Shown: positions 1-9,451, counted from the first letter of the stretch. The stretch is DNA of 64,000 bases from Paraburkholderia sp. SOS3 (GCF_001922345.1 NZ_CP018812.1:372001-436000), one strand, 5' to 3'. Notes: generated from the letters alone by a model not told the origin. Numbers and translations are program-made.

Positions 1-824
1 GCCGCATGCTTCGCGCCTGCGGGAATACCCCACCACTCGTAATCGTAAACCTGGGCATCCCAAACGATCTTGAACGGCTTGTTGTCCTTGTGCATCGCGT
101 CGTCGATGCGCCCGTTGTACGCCTGCGTCATCACCACCGCGCCGTCGGCGAGCAGCTGCGGCGCCTGCGCACCGGCGTCCCACCACACGATGCTCGACTT
201 GATCGTATCGAGCTTCTTGAACGCACGATCGACGCCGGCCGGCGTACCGAGCACCTTATAGACATCCTTCGGCGCGACGCCGTCGGCAATCAACGCCCAT
301 TCCATCGCGACCTTCGGCGATTTGCGCATGCCGCGTTTGCCCGGGAATTTCTTCAGATCGAAGAAATCGTTGATCGTGGTCGGCGGCGTAGTCAGCTTCG
401 TCGTGTCGTAGGCGTAAACCGTCGACCACACCATGGCCGATACCGCGCAATCGCTGATCGAGCCCGGCAGAAAATCGCTCGTATTGCCGAGCAGCTTGCG
501 GTCGAACTTCTGCAGCAGACCTTCGTCGCACGCGGTGATCGCATCATTCGTCTCGAGGTCGATCAGATCCCACGTGGGGTTCTTGGCCTGCTCCATCGCG
601 TTCAGTTTCGCGAGGCCGCCGTCATACGATTCGAGCGAGAAATTCACGCCGGTCTTCGCGGTGAACGGCTCGAACCAGGCCTTCTTTGCAGCGGTTTCGT
701 ACGCGCCGCCGAATGTAACGACCGACAGCGTGTCGGCGGCGTGCGCGGCGCCAGAAAGGATCGAGAAAACGGCGACGGCGGCCAGAACGGCGCCGCGCGG
801 GAAGCGGGAACGGGTAGCGTGCAT
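1..824 (-). CDS. Polyamine-type ABC transporter substrate-binding protein (3' end missing)
   Basis: Periplasmic solute receptor of a PotD-like ABC importer. The reading frame starts at an ATG at 822-824 behind an AGGAG sequence and runs off the left edge with no stop, so only about the first 274 residues are present. It opens with a signal peptide ending in GAAHAADTL, then LSVVTFGGAYETAAKKAW, which is typical of the spermidine/putrescine-like family of binding proteins. Only one base separates it from the stop of the ATPase gene, so the two are cotranscribed. The permease genes expected for this transporter class are not in the window and probably lie to the left. The substrate is unknown; the neighbouring oxygenase suggests a quaternary or substituted amine, which is inference. 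Confidence 0.85.
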   Translation of the reverse strand, partial: MHATRSRFPRGAVLAAVAVFSILSGAAHAADTLSVVTFGGAYETAAKKAWFEPFTAKTGVNFSLESYDGGLAKLNAMEQAKNPTWDLIDLETNDAITACDEGLLQKFDRKLLGNTSDFLPGSISDCAVSAMVWSTVYAYDTTKLTTPPTTINDFFDLKKFPGKRGMRKSPKVAMEWALIADGVAPKDVYKVLGTPAGVDRAFKKLDTIKSSIVWWDAGAQAPQLLADGAVVMTQAYNGRIDDAMHKDNKPFKIVWDAQVYDYEWWGIPAGAKHA

Positions 825-825
825 T

Positions 826-2049
826 TTAGTTGGCTCCTGCGATAAGTGGCGATGCGGACGATGAAGGTGAAAACGCTGCGTCGTCGTCGGTCGTTACCGC
901 GACGCGCGCAGAAAGTGCGGGTAGTACCTTGCAGTCGTCGCGGCGCCACGTCACGGCCGCGGTATGACCGAGCGCAGGCAGATCGTGGTGCTGCGTATTC
1001 GGCACCTTCACGATCACGCTCTCGCCATGAGCCAGTTTCAGATGCACGCGATGGTGGTCGCCGCAATAGACGAGTTCTTGCACCAGTGCATGGACGACGT
1101 TGAATTCTTCGTTTTCGCTGCGCGCGGCGCCGCCCGGCGCCGCGTCTGCTGCCGCGGCAATGTGGGCGCGTTCGGGCCGCAGCGCGAGCATCGCTTCGCC
1201 ACCATCGCGCAGGCCAGCGCCCGCGCGGCCGCTGATCGGCGTGCCGTCGGCGAGGCGCAGCGTGGCCCACTCGCCGCTATTCGTCACGACGCGGCCGGTG
1301 AGGCCATTGTTTTCACCGACGAAGTTCGCAACGAATGCATTCGCGGCGTTTTCATAGAGTTCGGTCGGCGTCGCCGCCTGCTGGATGCGTCCATCGGAAA
1401 AAACCGCGACGCGATCCGACATCGTCAGCGCTTCGTTCTGGTCATGTGTGACGTAGACAATCGTCAAAGACAGTTCACGATGCAGCCGCATGATTTCGTA
1501 TTGCATGCTTTCGCGCAGACGCTTGTCGAGCGCGCCGAGCGGCTCATCCATCAGCACCACGCTCGGCTCGAACACCAGCGCGCGCGCAAGCGCGACTCGC
1601 TGCTGCTGGCCGCCCGACAATTGCGCAGGACGCCTGCCCGCAAGATGCGGCAGTTCGACCATCTCGAGCGCCCGCGCCACGCGCGCCTTCTGTTCGCTGC
1701 GGCCGATCCTGCGCACCGATAGCGGAAACGCGACGTTTTCAGCGATCGTCATATGCGGGAACAGCGCGTAGTTCTGAAACACCATGCCGATATCGCGCTG
1801 ATGCGCCGGCTTGTCGTCGAGCCGTTTGCCGTTCAGGCGAATCTCGCCGCGCGTCGGCGATTCGAAGCCCGCAAGCATCATCAGCGTCGTCGTCTTGCCC
1901 GAACCGGACGGGCCCAACAGCGACACGAATTCGCCGCGCGCAACGTCGAGATCGAGCCCTTCGACGACGCTGTGAACACCGTCGTAAGACTTGCTGACCC
2001 CGGTGAACGAAATAAACGGTTGACTGGACATGGTCGTTTGATCATCCAT
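826..2049 (-). CDS. ABC transporter ATP-binding protein, PotA-like
   Basis: Cytoplasmic ATPase that powers the adjacent polyamine-type importer. In a 407-residue product, Walker A (GPSGSGKTT) is at residues 46-54, the signature LSGGQQQR begins near 144, and Walker B with DEP (VVLMDEP) is near 164-170. The remaining roughly 170 residues fit the C-terminal TOBE-type regulatory region of PotA and other spermidine or iron ATPases. The gene sits between the Rieske oxygenase (9 bases upstream) and the binding protein (1 base downstream), so it belongs to one leftward operon. Neither the first ATG (2049) nor the next (the MSSQPF start) has a clear Shine-Dalgarno sequence, so the exact start is open. 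Confidence 0.9.
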   Translation of the reverse strand: MDDQTTMSSQPFISFTGVSKSYDGVHSVVEGLDLDVARGEFVSLLGPSGSGKTTTLMMLAGFESPTRGEIRLNGKRLDDKPAHQRDIGMVFQNYALFPHMTIAENVAFPLSVRRIGRSEQKARVARALEMVELPHLAGRRPAQLSGGQQQRVALARALVFEPSVVLMDEPLGALDKRLRESMQYEIMRLHRELSLTIVYVTHDQNEALTMSDRVAVFSDGRIQQAATPTELYENAANAFVANFVGENNGLTGRVVTNSGEWATLRLADGTPISGRAGAGLRDGGEAMLALRPERAHIAAAADAAPGGAARSENEEFNVVHALVQELVYCGDHHRVHLKLAHGESVIVKVPNTQHHDLPALGHTAAVTWRRDDCKVLPALSARVAVTTDDDAAFSPSSSASPLIAGAN

Positions 2050-2058
2050 TGCGCGTCA

Positions 2059-3207
2059 TCACGTGGCGGTTCGCCGCGCAACATAGTGAGCGAAGTCATA
2101 GTTCGGCCGCTCGAGATGGCTCAGGTTGCCGGGCTTTGCAAGCGGCGCGTGCACACCGCGAAACACGGCCTCCACGCCGCGTCGGTCTTCCGCATTGACT
2201 TCGTCGAGCAGCGTTTTAAGGGTGGCCATATAGTCGGCCGCTTTGGGATCGTTGATGAATTCGGGCGAGAGCCCGCCGCCGAAGCGGATATGCACCTGGC
2301 CGACGCCGCGCGGCTGCAGCAGCAAATACCAGAAGTAGCCCGGCGTAAGCGTGACGAGGTGCGTCGGGTAGATCGCAAGCAGCGCGGTCGTGCGCCGCCA
2401 ATGCCCTTGCAGGCGCGTATTGTCCGGATGCGCATTGCCGATCGGCAGCGACGCTTCCTTCGTGATCCAGTGATAGTTGAACGCGGGCCGCCCAGGCGGA
2501 CATTCCATCTCTTCGAGCCGCGAATGCGGACCCACCGTCGCGCGATGCAGCATCGGCAGGTGATAGCTCTCCATGAAATTTTCCGCGAGGATTTTCCAGT
2601 TGGTATCCCACACATGCTCCTCGTGGAAGGTCTCGACGTAGTCCGTCATACCGTATGGCTCGATCAGCCGCGTGAGCTCTTCGAGCTGCGTCGCCACGGC
2701 TGGTGCGTCGGCATTGAGCGTGACGTATATCCAGCCCTGCCACGTTTCGCAGCGAATCGACGCAAGCCGGTAGCTTTCCTTGCAGAATCCCGGCTGCCGC
2801 TCCATCAACGGCGCGCCGGCCAGTGCGCCATCGAGCGCGTAGTTCCATGCGTGATACGGGCAGACGATCCGTCTGACGTTGCCGCGTCCTTCGAGCAACA
2901 CCGACATGCGATGCAGACACACGTTCGACATCGCGCGCAGCCCGCCCGCCTCGTCACGTATCACGACGATCGGCTGTGCGTCGATCTGCGCGGTCAGATA
3001 GTCGCCGGGCTTGCCAAGCGCACTTTCGCGGCCGACGCATAGCCATTCCTTGCTAAAGATTTCGCGCTGCTCGAGTGCGAGAAATGCATCGGATGTGTAG
3101 ACGCGCGGCGGCATCGAGCGTGCGTCCTCGAACGGCCGCTCGCAGTTCGCCAGCAATTCGCGGGCGATCTCACATCCGTTGTCCGGCGAGCTTGCGAGGG
3201 CAGCCAT
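2059..3207 (-). CDS. Rieske non-haem iron oxygenase, large subunit (choline/betaine monooxygenase-like)
   Basis: Probable terminal oxygenase that uses O2 and reduced ferredoxin to hydroxylate or N-dealkylate a substrate. Counting from the chosen ATG (382 residues), the [2Fe-2S] ligands are C97-x-H99 and C116-x2-H119. The mononuclear iron motif lies in ENFMESYHLPMLH, with H216 and H221. The NWKILAENFMESYH context resembles choline, carnitine and glycine-betaine monooxygenases more than aromatic-ring dioxygenases. I chose the second ATG (3205-3207) because GGAG lies five bases before it; an ATG six codons upstream lacks such a site. It is the first gene of the leftward operon with the ABC genes. 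No reductase is seen nearby, although the divergent flavoprotein might take part. Substrate unknown. Confidence 0.88.
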   Translation of the reverse strand: MAALASSPDNGCEIARELLANCERPFEDARSMPPRVYTSDAFLALEQREIFSKEWLCVGRESALGKPGDYLTAQIDAQPIVVIRDEAGGLRAMSNVCLHRMSVLLEGRGNVRRIVCPYHAWNYALDGALAGAPLMERQPGFCKESYRLASIRCETWQGWIYVTLNADAPAVATQLEELTRLIEPYGMTDYVETFHEEHVWDTNWKILAENFMESYHLPMLHRATVGPHSRLEEMECPPGRPAFNYHWITKEASLPIGNAHPDNTRLQGHWRRTTALLAIYPTHLVTLTPGYFWYLLLQPRGVGQVHIRFGGGLSPEFINDPKAADYMATLKTLLDEVNAEDRRGVEAVFRGVHAPLAKPGNLSHLERPNYDFAHYVARRTAT

Positions 3208-3338
3208 AGCATCTCCAGCTAGCATTCATTGCGATGCACACCAATCTATCAAGTCAAATTACCAGCCGAAATATTGTTTTTGGATGTAAAAGCCAGTTTT
3301 TTCCTATGCAGCACGCTTTGCGGGGCCAGGCACGCCGT

Positions 3339-4271
3339 CTAACCGTCGCGGTGCAGGTCGCGAATCTGCGTCTCGCAGAAGCCTGCAAAGCGCTTGACGA
3401 CCTGACGCGGCTTCAGTTCCCGCGATTGCGCGATACCAAGCGTCGTCGCCAATACGTCCTCCTTGAACTGCTTGATCACGAAGTCCGCGCCGTCCACGGT
3501 TTTGAATGATTTGAGCGGGTAGTTCAGGATGCTGTAGCCAAGGCCATTGGCCACCATGCCGCGCACCACTTCCGGCTGCGACGAGCGGAACGCCGGCACG
3601 GGCCGTGCGCCGACCATGTCGAACAGGGCTGCGAAGTATTCGCGGCTGTGCGGCAGATCAAGCATCACGTAAGGTTCATCGAGCAGATCCAGTAGCGAAA
3701 CCGCGCGCCCTCGCGCGCGTGCCAGCCGATGCAGCTTCGGCAGAATCACGTAAGGCGGCAGCGAGACGAGCGGCGTAAAGGCGATTTCTTCGGTGAGGTC
3801 GAGACTGTATGTCAGCGCAAGGTCTAGCGTACCGTCGCGCAAACCGCGCAACAGGTCGTCCTGATGTGCTTCCTGGGTGCGGAACGTCACCCCCGAATGA
3901 CTGGCAATAAAGCGGCTGATCAGCGCCGGCATGACCGGCGGCGCAAGCGACACCATGCAGCCAAGCGAGATCGAACCCGACATGCCGCCGTCCATCTCGC
4001 GCGCGGCCGACTGCAATTCTTCAGCGTTCTTCAGCAGATTGCGCGCTTGCCCCAGCATGTCGCGGCCCGCCTGCGTCAGCGACAGACCGCTTGCGTGATG
4101 GCGGATGAACAGTTGCACGCCGAACGACGCTTCGAGATCGGCCAGCGCCGTCGAGATCGAGGGCTGCGAAATATGCAGCTTTCTCGCCGCCGCCGTGAAC
4201 GACAGCACTTCCGCCGTCACCACGAAGTAGCGCAACTGCCGCAACGAATAATGCAATTGACCCACTTCCAT
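3339..4271 (-). CDS. LysR-family transcriptional regulator
   Basis: Probable regulator of the flanking catabolic genes. The 310-residue product starts at MEVGQLHYSLRQLRYF; the frame is open further upstream, but this ATG matches the usual LysR start, with the winged helix-turn-helix at about residues 5-65 (FTAAARKLHISQPSIS). An effector-binding domain follows. It is transcribed toward the Rieske operon and diverges from the flavin monooxygenase gene, with about 150 bases between the two starts (4272-4422). That is the usual arrangement for a LysR regulator acting on the divergent promoter. The inducer is unknown. Confidence 0.92.
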   Translation of the reverse strand: MEVGQLHYSLRQLRYFVVTAEVLSFTAAARKLHISQPSISTALADLEASFGVQLFIRHHASGLSLTQAGRDMLGQARNLLKNAEELQSAAREMDGGMSGSISLGCMVSLAPPVMPALISRFIASHSGVTFRTQEAHQDDLLRGLRDGTLDLALTYSLDLTEEIAFTPLVSLPPYVILPKLHRLARARGRAVSLLDLLDEPYVMLDLPHSREYFAALFDMVGARPVPAFRSSQPEVVRGMVANGLGYSILNYPLKSFKTVDGADFVIKQFKEDVLATTLGIAQSRELKPRQVVKRFAGFCETQIRDLHRDG

Positions 4272-4422
4272 CGTCTTTCCCCGATGCGTTATCTGTCGCG
4301 ATTGTGCGTCGACAGAAATCTTTTTGCATAGGGAAAACCGATGTATTGCATTTTTGAAATGTGTTTTTCGGATGCGCACCGCGAGCGTAGATTGCACAAG
4401 CGCCTTACGGATGGAGCGAGCA

Positions 4423-5766
4423 ATGACCGCTGAAAACACATCAATCGATACGCTCATTGTGGGCGCCGGTCAGGCCGGCGTCGCGATGAGCGAACATTTA
4501 AGCAGACAAGGGGTGCCGCACCTCGTGCTGGAACGCGGCCGCATTGCCGAACGTTGGCGCTCGGGACGTTGGGATTCGCTCGTCGCGAACGGCCCGGCGT
4601 GGCATGACCGGTTTCCGGGACTCGAATTCGAAGAACTCGATCCCGACGCTTTCCCGTCGAAGGAGCGCGTCGCCGATTACTTCGTCGCCTACGCGAAAAA
4701 GTTCAATGCGCCGATCCGCACCGGTGTCGAGGTCAGACAGGTCGTGCGCGCGCCGCGCCGGCCCGGGTTCGTCGTCGATACGTCGGATGGCGTGATCGAA
4801 GCGAACCGTGTGGTGGTGGCGACGGGTGCATTCCAGCGTCCGCTGATTCCTCCGATCGTTGCCAAAGAAGCGCTGCTCACGCAAATCCACTCGGCCGATT
4901 ACCGCAATCCGGGCCAACTGCCCGACGGCGCCGTGCTCGTCGTGGGTGCTGGGTCGTCAGGCGTACAGATTGCCGATGAATTGCAGCGCTCGGGCAGGAA
5001 GGTCTATCTGTCCGTCGGGCCTCACGATCGGCCGCCACGCGCGTATCGCAACCGCGATTACTGCTGGTGGCTCGGCGTGCTCGGCGAATGGGACAAAGAA
5101 GTGGCGACGCCGGGCAGGGAGCACGTTACGATTGCAGTGAGCGGCGCGCGCGGCGGCCAGACAGTCGACTTCCGCGCGCTTGCGAATCAGGGCATCGCGC
5201 TGGTCGGTTTGACGAAGTCATTCGATGCCGGCGTGATGCGCTTCGAAGCCGATCTCGCACTGAACCTCGCGCGCGGCGACGAGAATTATCTGGCGCTGCT
5301 CGATGCCGCGGATGCGTATATCGCGAGCAATGGGCTCGATCTTCCCGAAGAACCGGGCGCGCGCAACGTGCTGCCGAACCCGGAATGCGTGACCCGCCCT
5401 ATTCTCGAACTCGATCTGCACGAGGCCGGCGTCACCTCGATTATCTGGGCAACCGGCTATACGGCGGATTACAGCTGGCTCAAAGTCAACGCGTTTTCGC
5501 CGAACGGCAAGCCGCAGCATCAGCGCGGCGTGTCGAGCGAACCGGGTATCTATTTTCTAGGGCTGCCGTGGCTGTCGCGTCGCGGCTCCAGCTTTATCTG
5601 GGGCGTCTGGCACGACGCGAGACATATTGCGGACCACATCGCGATCCAGCGCAAGTATTTGTCGTATCGCGATGCAACGCAGCGTCATTCCGAGCCGTGC
5701 GCAAAAGCGGAAGGCGACGATGACGCACACCCCGGCTCAAAACATCTCGTCGGCGCGGCCAGCTAG
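4423..5766 (+). CDS. FAD/NAD(P)-dependent flavin monooxygenase-like protein
   Basis: Flavoprotein monooxygenase of the FMO/CzcO-like group. It has the FAD-binding GAGQAG at residues 14-19 and a second Rossmann motif, VGAGSSG, near residue 173 for NAD(P)H. Near the C-terminus is an ATGYTADYSWL segment typical of FMO-type enzymes. The start is the ATG at 4423, with GGAG ending six bases before it; the frame is open to 4324 but those codons lack a ribosome site. Product about 447 residues. It is the first gene of a rightward group with RidA, DUF1028 and M20 genes and diverges from lysR. It may oxidise the substrate nitrogen or carry out another step after the Rieske oxygenase, which is inference. 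Confidence 0.88.
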   Translation: MTAENTSIDTLIVGAGQAGVAMSEHLSRQGVPHLVLERGRIAERWRSGRWDSLVANGPAWHDRFPGLEFEELDPDAFPSKERVADYFVAYAKKFNAPIRTGVEVRQVVRAPRRPGFVVDTSDGVIEANRVVVATGAFQRPLIPPIVAKEALLTQIHSADYRNPGQLPDGAVLVVGAGSSGVQIADELQRSGRKVYLSVGPHDRPPRAYRNRDYCWWLGVLGEWDKEVATPGREHVTIAVSGARGGQTVDFRALANQGIALVGLTKSFDAGVMRFEADLALNLARGDENYLALLDAADAYIASNGLDLPEEPGARNVLPNPECVTRPILELDLHEAGVTSIIWATGYTADYSWLKVNAFSPNGKPQHQRGVSSEPGIYFLGLPWLSRRGSSFIWGVWHDARHIADHIAIQRKYLSYRDATQRHSEPCAKAEGDDDAHPGSKHLVGAAS

Positions 5767-5824
5767 CAGAGCGGCTGATTGCGCGGCTAAACGCACGCAC
5801 TTTCCCTCAAGAACCAGGTGCACA

Positions 5825-6262
5825 ATGAACCAACCTACTCACACGCGCATCCGCATGTTCAACACGCGGGACACGTATCCGAACCAGACGCTGAATAACG
5901 ACCTCTGTCAGGCCGTGCGAGCCGGCAATACCGTCTATGTACGCGGACAGGTCGGCACCGATTTCGACGGCAACCTCGTCGGCCTCGGCGATCCACGCGC
6001 TCAAGCCGAACAGGCGATGAAAAACATCAAGCAACTGCTCGAAGAAGCCGGCAGCGACCTTTCGCATATCGTCAAGACTACGACCTATCTGATCGACCCG
6101 CGTTACCGCGAGCCTGTCTATCAGGAAGTCGGCAAATGGCTCAAGGGCGTCTTCCCTATTTCGACGGGCCTTGTGGTGAGCGCGTTGGGTCAGCCGCAAT
6201 GGCTGGTGGAGATCGACGTGATCGCGGTGGTCCCCGACAACTGGAAGCCGAATCAGCCTTAA
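5825..6262 (+). CDS. RidA-family (YjgF/YER057c) protein
   Basis: Small cytoplasmic protein of about 145 residues from the family that includes enamine/imine deaminases. Family landmarks are the early AGNTVYVRGQVG stretch, the QAEQAMKNIKQLLEEAGS helix and the C-terminal LVEIDVIAVV strand. The position where true RidA enzymes carry a catalytic arginine (PARS context) reads FPISTGLVV here, so arginine is missing and this is probably a Rid subgroup with another reaction. The start at 5825 has AGGTG before it; upstream in-frame codons overlap the flavoprotein end region and look non-coding. It lies between the flavin monooxygenase and DUF1028 genes, consistent with processing an unstable nitrogen intermediate. 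Confidence 0.88.
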   Translation: MNQPTHTRIRMFNTRDTYPNQTLNNDLCQAVRAGNTVYVRGQVGTDFDGNLVGLGDPRAQAEQAMKNIKQLLEEAGSDLSHIVKTTTYLIDPRYREPVYQEVGKWLKGVFPISTGLVVSALGQPQWLVEIDVIAVVPDNWKPNQP

Positions 6263-6271
6263 GGAGCAGAC

Positions 6272-6949
6272 ATGACATTCTCGATCGTGGGGCGCTGCGC
6301 AGAAACGGGTCAACTCGGGATTGCGATCAGTTCGTCGAGTATCGCGGTCGGTGCACGCTGCCCGTGGCTACGCTCGCGCATCGGGGCAGTTGCGACGCAG
6401 AATGTCACGTTGCCGTCCCTTGGGCCGCAGATACTCGATTTCCTCGAAGACGGCGAGCAAACGCCTTTATCCGCGCTGGAGCTGGCGCTCGAGTCGGACG
6501 CATGGAGCGCGTATCGACAGGTACTCGCGATCGACAACCAGGGACAGACGGCGTTTTTCACGGGCAAGGAAGCGCTCGGCCTGCATCACGCCGTCGCGGG
6601 CGAGCAATGCGTGGCGGGCGGCAATATGCTCGCCCGCCTCGAAGTAATCGACGAGATGGTGCAGGCATTCCAGAACGCGCACGGCATGCTTGCCGACCGT
6701 TTGCTTGCCGCGATGCACGCCGCGATTGCGGCCGGCGGCGAAGCGGGCCCGGTTCATTCAGCGGCGCTCAAAGTGGCTGGCGACGTGATCTGGCCGATCG
6801 TCGACTTGCGCGTGGACTGGGCCGACGAAGGCCCGATCGCAAAGCTGGACGCACTTTGGCAAGCTTACCGACCGCAAATGCAGGACTATCTGACCCGCGC
6901 GCTCAACCCCACTGCAGCGCCCAGTTACGGAGTGCCCGGCGATGAGTGA
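6272..6949 (+). CDS. DUF1028 family protein (Ntn-hydrolase-like)
   Basis: A 225-residue product whose N-terminus (MTFSIVGRCAETGQLG, then AVATQNVTLPSLG) matches the DUF1028 family, thought to adopt an Ntn-hydrolase-like fold. The start has AAGGAG just upstream, nine bases after the RidA stop. Its last eight bases overlap the start of the M20 deacylase, indicating translational coupling. DUF1028 genes often occur with RidA and M20 genes in amide or amino-acid catabolic clusters, so a hydrolytic step is plausible. The specific reaction is unknown. Confidence 0.88.
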   Translation: MTFSIVGRCAETGQLGIAISSSSIAVGARCPWLRSRIGAVATQNVTLPSLGPQILDFLEDGEQTPLSALELALESDAWSAYRQVLAIDNQGQTAFFTGKEALGLHHAVAGEQCVAGGNMLARLEVIDEMVQAFQNAHGMLADRLLAAMHAAIAAGGEAGPVHSAALKVAGDVIWPIVDLRVDWADEGPIAKLDALWQAYRPQMQDYLTRALNPTAAPSYGVPGDE

Positions 6950-8105
6950 GCGCTCGACACAAACACTGCTCGACACGCTGATCGGCTTTGCCACCGTGAG
7001 CCGCGATTCGAACCTCGAACTGATTGTTTTTATACGCGACTATCTGCGGGCCCTCGGGGTACATAGCGAACTCTTCTACAACGACGAGCGCACGAAGGCC
7101 AACCTGTTCGCCACCCTCGGTCCCGACGATCGTGGCGGCATCGTGCTCTCGGGTCATACCGATGTCGTGCCTATCGATGGGCAGCCATGGACCGTCGATC
7201 CGTTTCGCCTTACCGCGAGCGAGGATCGACTATATGGTCGTGGCACAGCCGACATGAAAGGCTTTATCGCTTCGGTTCTCGCAGCCGTACCCGCGTTTCT
7301 CGAGCGGCCGCTCAAGCTGCCCATCCATCTCGCGTTCTCATATGACGAGGAAGTCGGATGTCTCGGTGTTCGATCGATGCTTGCCGATCTGCAGCAGCGT
7401 CCGTACCGGCCGCGCCTGTGCGTGATCGGCGAACCGACCGGATTGAAACCGGTACTCGGCCACAAGGGCAAGCTCGCGATGCGCTGCCATGTGAAGGGCG
7501 CGGCATGCCATTCCGCCTACGCGCCGTATGGCGTCAACGCTATCCAGTACGCGGCACGGCTCGTCAACCGGCTCGAGGAAATCGGCGAAACGCTTGCGCA
7601 GCCTGAACATCAGGATGCACGCTTCGACCCGCCGTTCTCGACAGTACAGACCGGCGTGATCAAAGGCGGTCGTGCACTGAATATCGTGCCATCCGAATGC
7701 GAGTTCGATTTCGAGGTCCGCGCGCTGCCGGGCTTCGATGCGCAGACAGTGCCGGACAAACTCCAGGCCTACGCGGAAACCGAACTGCTGCCGAAAATGC
7801 GCGCGGTTCAGCGCGAAACCGATATCCGGCTGCAAGCGTTGAGCGCCTACCCGGCTTTGGCTACCGAGGCCGACAGCGACGCAGCCCGGCTTCTCGCGCT
7901 GCTAAGCGAGACGTCCGAATTCGGCACCGTTGCGTTCGGCACCGAAGGCGGCCTGTTCGAGCAGGCCGGTATTCCCACCGTGGTGTGCGGACCGGGGAGC
8001 ATGGATCAAGGCCATAAACCCGACGAGTTCATTACGTTCGAACAGTTGGCGCGTTGCGATGCCATGATGGTTCGCCTTGCCGATCATCTTTGCACTGCCG
8101 ACTGA
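6942..8105 (+). CDS. M20-family deacylase, acetylornithine deacetylase-like
   Basis: Zinc-dependent amidohydrolase of the ArgE/DapE group, 387 residues. Metal-site residues visible are H72 and D74 (SGHTDVVPIDG), D104 (YGRGTADMKG), the catalytic glutamate in YDEEVG (E136/E137), and a C-terminal histidine in SMDQGHKPDEF. A dimerisation domain lies between (HKGKLAMRCHVKG region). The start overlaps the DUF1028 gene. It closes the rightward catabolic operon and probably removes an acyl group from a nitrogen compound. Because it sits in this cluster rather than with arginine genes, acetylornithine itself need not be the substrate. Confidence 0.9.
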   Translation: MSERSTQTLLDTLIGFATVSRDSNLELIVFIRDYLRALGVHSELFYNDERTKANLFATLGPDDRGGIVLSGHTDVVPIDGQPWTVDPFRLTASEDRLYGRGTADMKGFIASVLAAVPAFLERPLKLPIHLAFSYDEEVGCLGVRSMLADLQQRPYRPRLCVIGEPTGLKPVLGHKGKLAMRCHVKGAACHSAYAPYGVNAIQYAARLVNRLEEIGETLAQPEHQDARFDPPFSTVQTGVIKGGRALNIVPSECEFDFEVRALPGFDAQTVPDKLQAYAETELLPKMRAVQRETDIRLQALSAYPALATEADSDAARLLALLSETSEFGTVAFGTEGGLFEQAGIPTVVCGPGSMDQGHKPDEFITFEQLARCDAMMVRLADHLCTAD

Positions 8106-8227
8106 AACCTCTGCAAAACCAGACGAGCATCGTTCTTGCTTGATCTGCTCATCGCAATCGCTCGCCATGACCGTCGTTAAGCGTCAGGCGCGCAGGGCCG
8201 CTCCGTCGCGAGCGGCAGGGAGCCGCG

Positions 8228-9253
8228 ATGACAAAGATCGGCATGTCCGCACGCGTTGCAATTTTCGCCGTGCTTTTTGCAGTGCTTGCCGCATGCGGCG
8301 GCGGCGGCAGCAATAGCGCAAGCGGAAGCAATGCCGCCGGCGGTCCGGCGGGCGGCGTCCAGTTGCAGGTCGTTTCGTTTGGCGACAGCCTGTCCGACGT
8401 CGGCACGTTCGCCCCGCTAGCGAGCCCGGTAGGCGGCGGCCGCTTCACCACGAACCCCGGTCAGGTGTGGGCGCAAAACGTCGCACAGTATTACGGCGAC
8501 ACATTGAACGCGGCGTTCACGATCAGCGCCAGCCACCAGTTGAGTCCTCATGGCGGCTTTGGCTATGCCGAGGGCGGCGCAACCGTTGCAACGCCGGCCA
8601 ACCTCAACAACTTCCTGATTGATGTGATCGGCGATGTGGAGATGCCGGTCAATCAACAGGTGTCGAGCTATCTGTCCGCGCATGGCAGCTTCAATGGCGG
8701 GCAGCTAGTGCTCGTTTGGGCCGGCGCAAACGACGTGCTTCGTGCGGGTGCGCTGCCCGCAGCGGCGCCCATCGTGCAAACGGCCGCGACGACGCTCGCG
8801 CAAATCGTCGCGCAGATCGTGCAGAACGGCGCCACGCATGTGGTCGTAGTCAATTTGCCGAATATCGGCCTGTCGCCGAAAGGACTCGCCGCTGCCGACG
8901 GCGGCGCGACGCTCACGCAACTGTCGCAGTTGTTCAACGATACGTTGAACGCCGCATTGCAGGCCAATGGACTGCAAGGCAAAGTGATCGAAGTCGACTC
9001 CTTTGGCTGGGTGAATCAGCTCGTTGCCAACTTCCAGGCCAATGGCTTCGCGGTATCGAACACCGGCCAGGCGTGCGACCCTTCGAGAACACCCAACAAC
9101 ACGGCACTGCTTTGCTCGCCGGCAACCTATACGACGCCCAACGCGGACCAGACGTATATGTTTGCCGATGACCTCCATCCGACCACACGCATGCACGCCC
9201 TTTTTGCACAATTCGTGGAGCAGCAGATTGCAAAGAGCGGCCTTGGACGATAG
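8228..9253 (+). CDS. SGNH/GDSL-family lipolytic lipoprotein
   Basis: Predicted outer-envelope esterase or lipase of 341 residues. A lipobox LAAC places lipidation at C23, followed by a Gly/Ser-rich linker. The catalytic serine is S54 in FGDSLSDVGT; the block III motif GAND and the C-terminal DDLHPT supply the Asn and the Asp/His of the SGNH site. GGGAG precedes the ATG. It is alone between the catabolic operon and the convergent DUF1479 gene. Natural substrate unknown. Confidence 0.9.
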   Translation: MTKIGMSARVAIFAVLFAVLAACGGGGSNSASGSNAAGGPAGGVQLQVVSFGDSLSDVGTFAPLASPVGGGRFTTNPGQVWAQNVAQYYGDTLNAAFTISASHQLSPHGGFGYAEGGATVATPANLNNFLIDVIGDVEMPVNQQVSSYLSAHGSFNGGQLVLVWAGANDVLRAGALPAAAPIVQTAATTLAQIVAQIVQNGATHVVVVNLPNIGLSPKGLAAADGGATLTQLSQLFNDTLNAALQANGLQGKVIEVDSFGWVNQLVANFQANGFAVSNTGQACDPSRTPNNTALLCSPATYTTPNADQTYMFADDLHPTTRMHALFAQFVEQQIAKSGLGR

Positions 9254-9451
9254 AGCGCGGAGTCGTAGCGCGCATCAGAGCAGCGGACAAAGGCATCGCT
9301 GCACGGTTCCCCAGGAACGCACCTGCGCATTCTCCCCAACCACGCGTGCGCAACCGGTGCTCGGCATCGCGAGTATCACGCGCTAAACGAAGATGGCGCG
9401 ACTGAAACGTGGTCCCGACTTTACGGCTGGTGAATGAATTCTCGCTGTGGC

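Noticed and set aside
1753..3042. 429-codon plus-strand frame over the ATPase and Rieske genes
   Set aside because: It spans two real antisense genes and has no recognisable domain.
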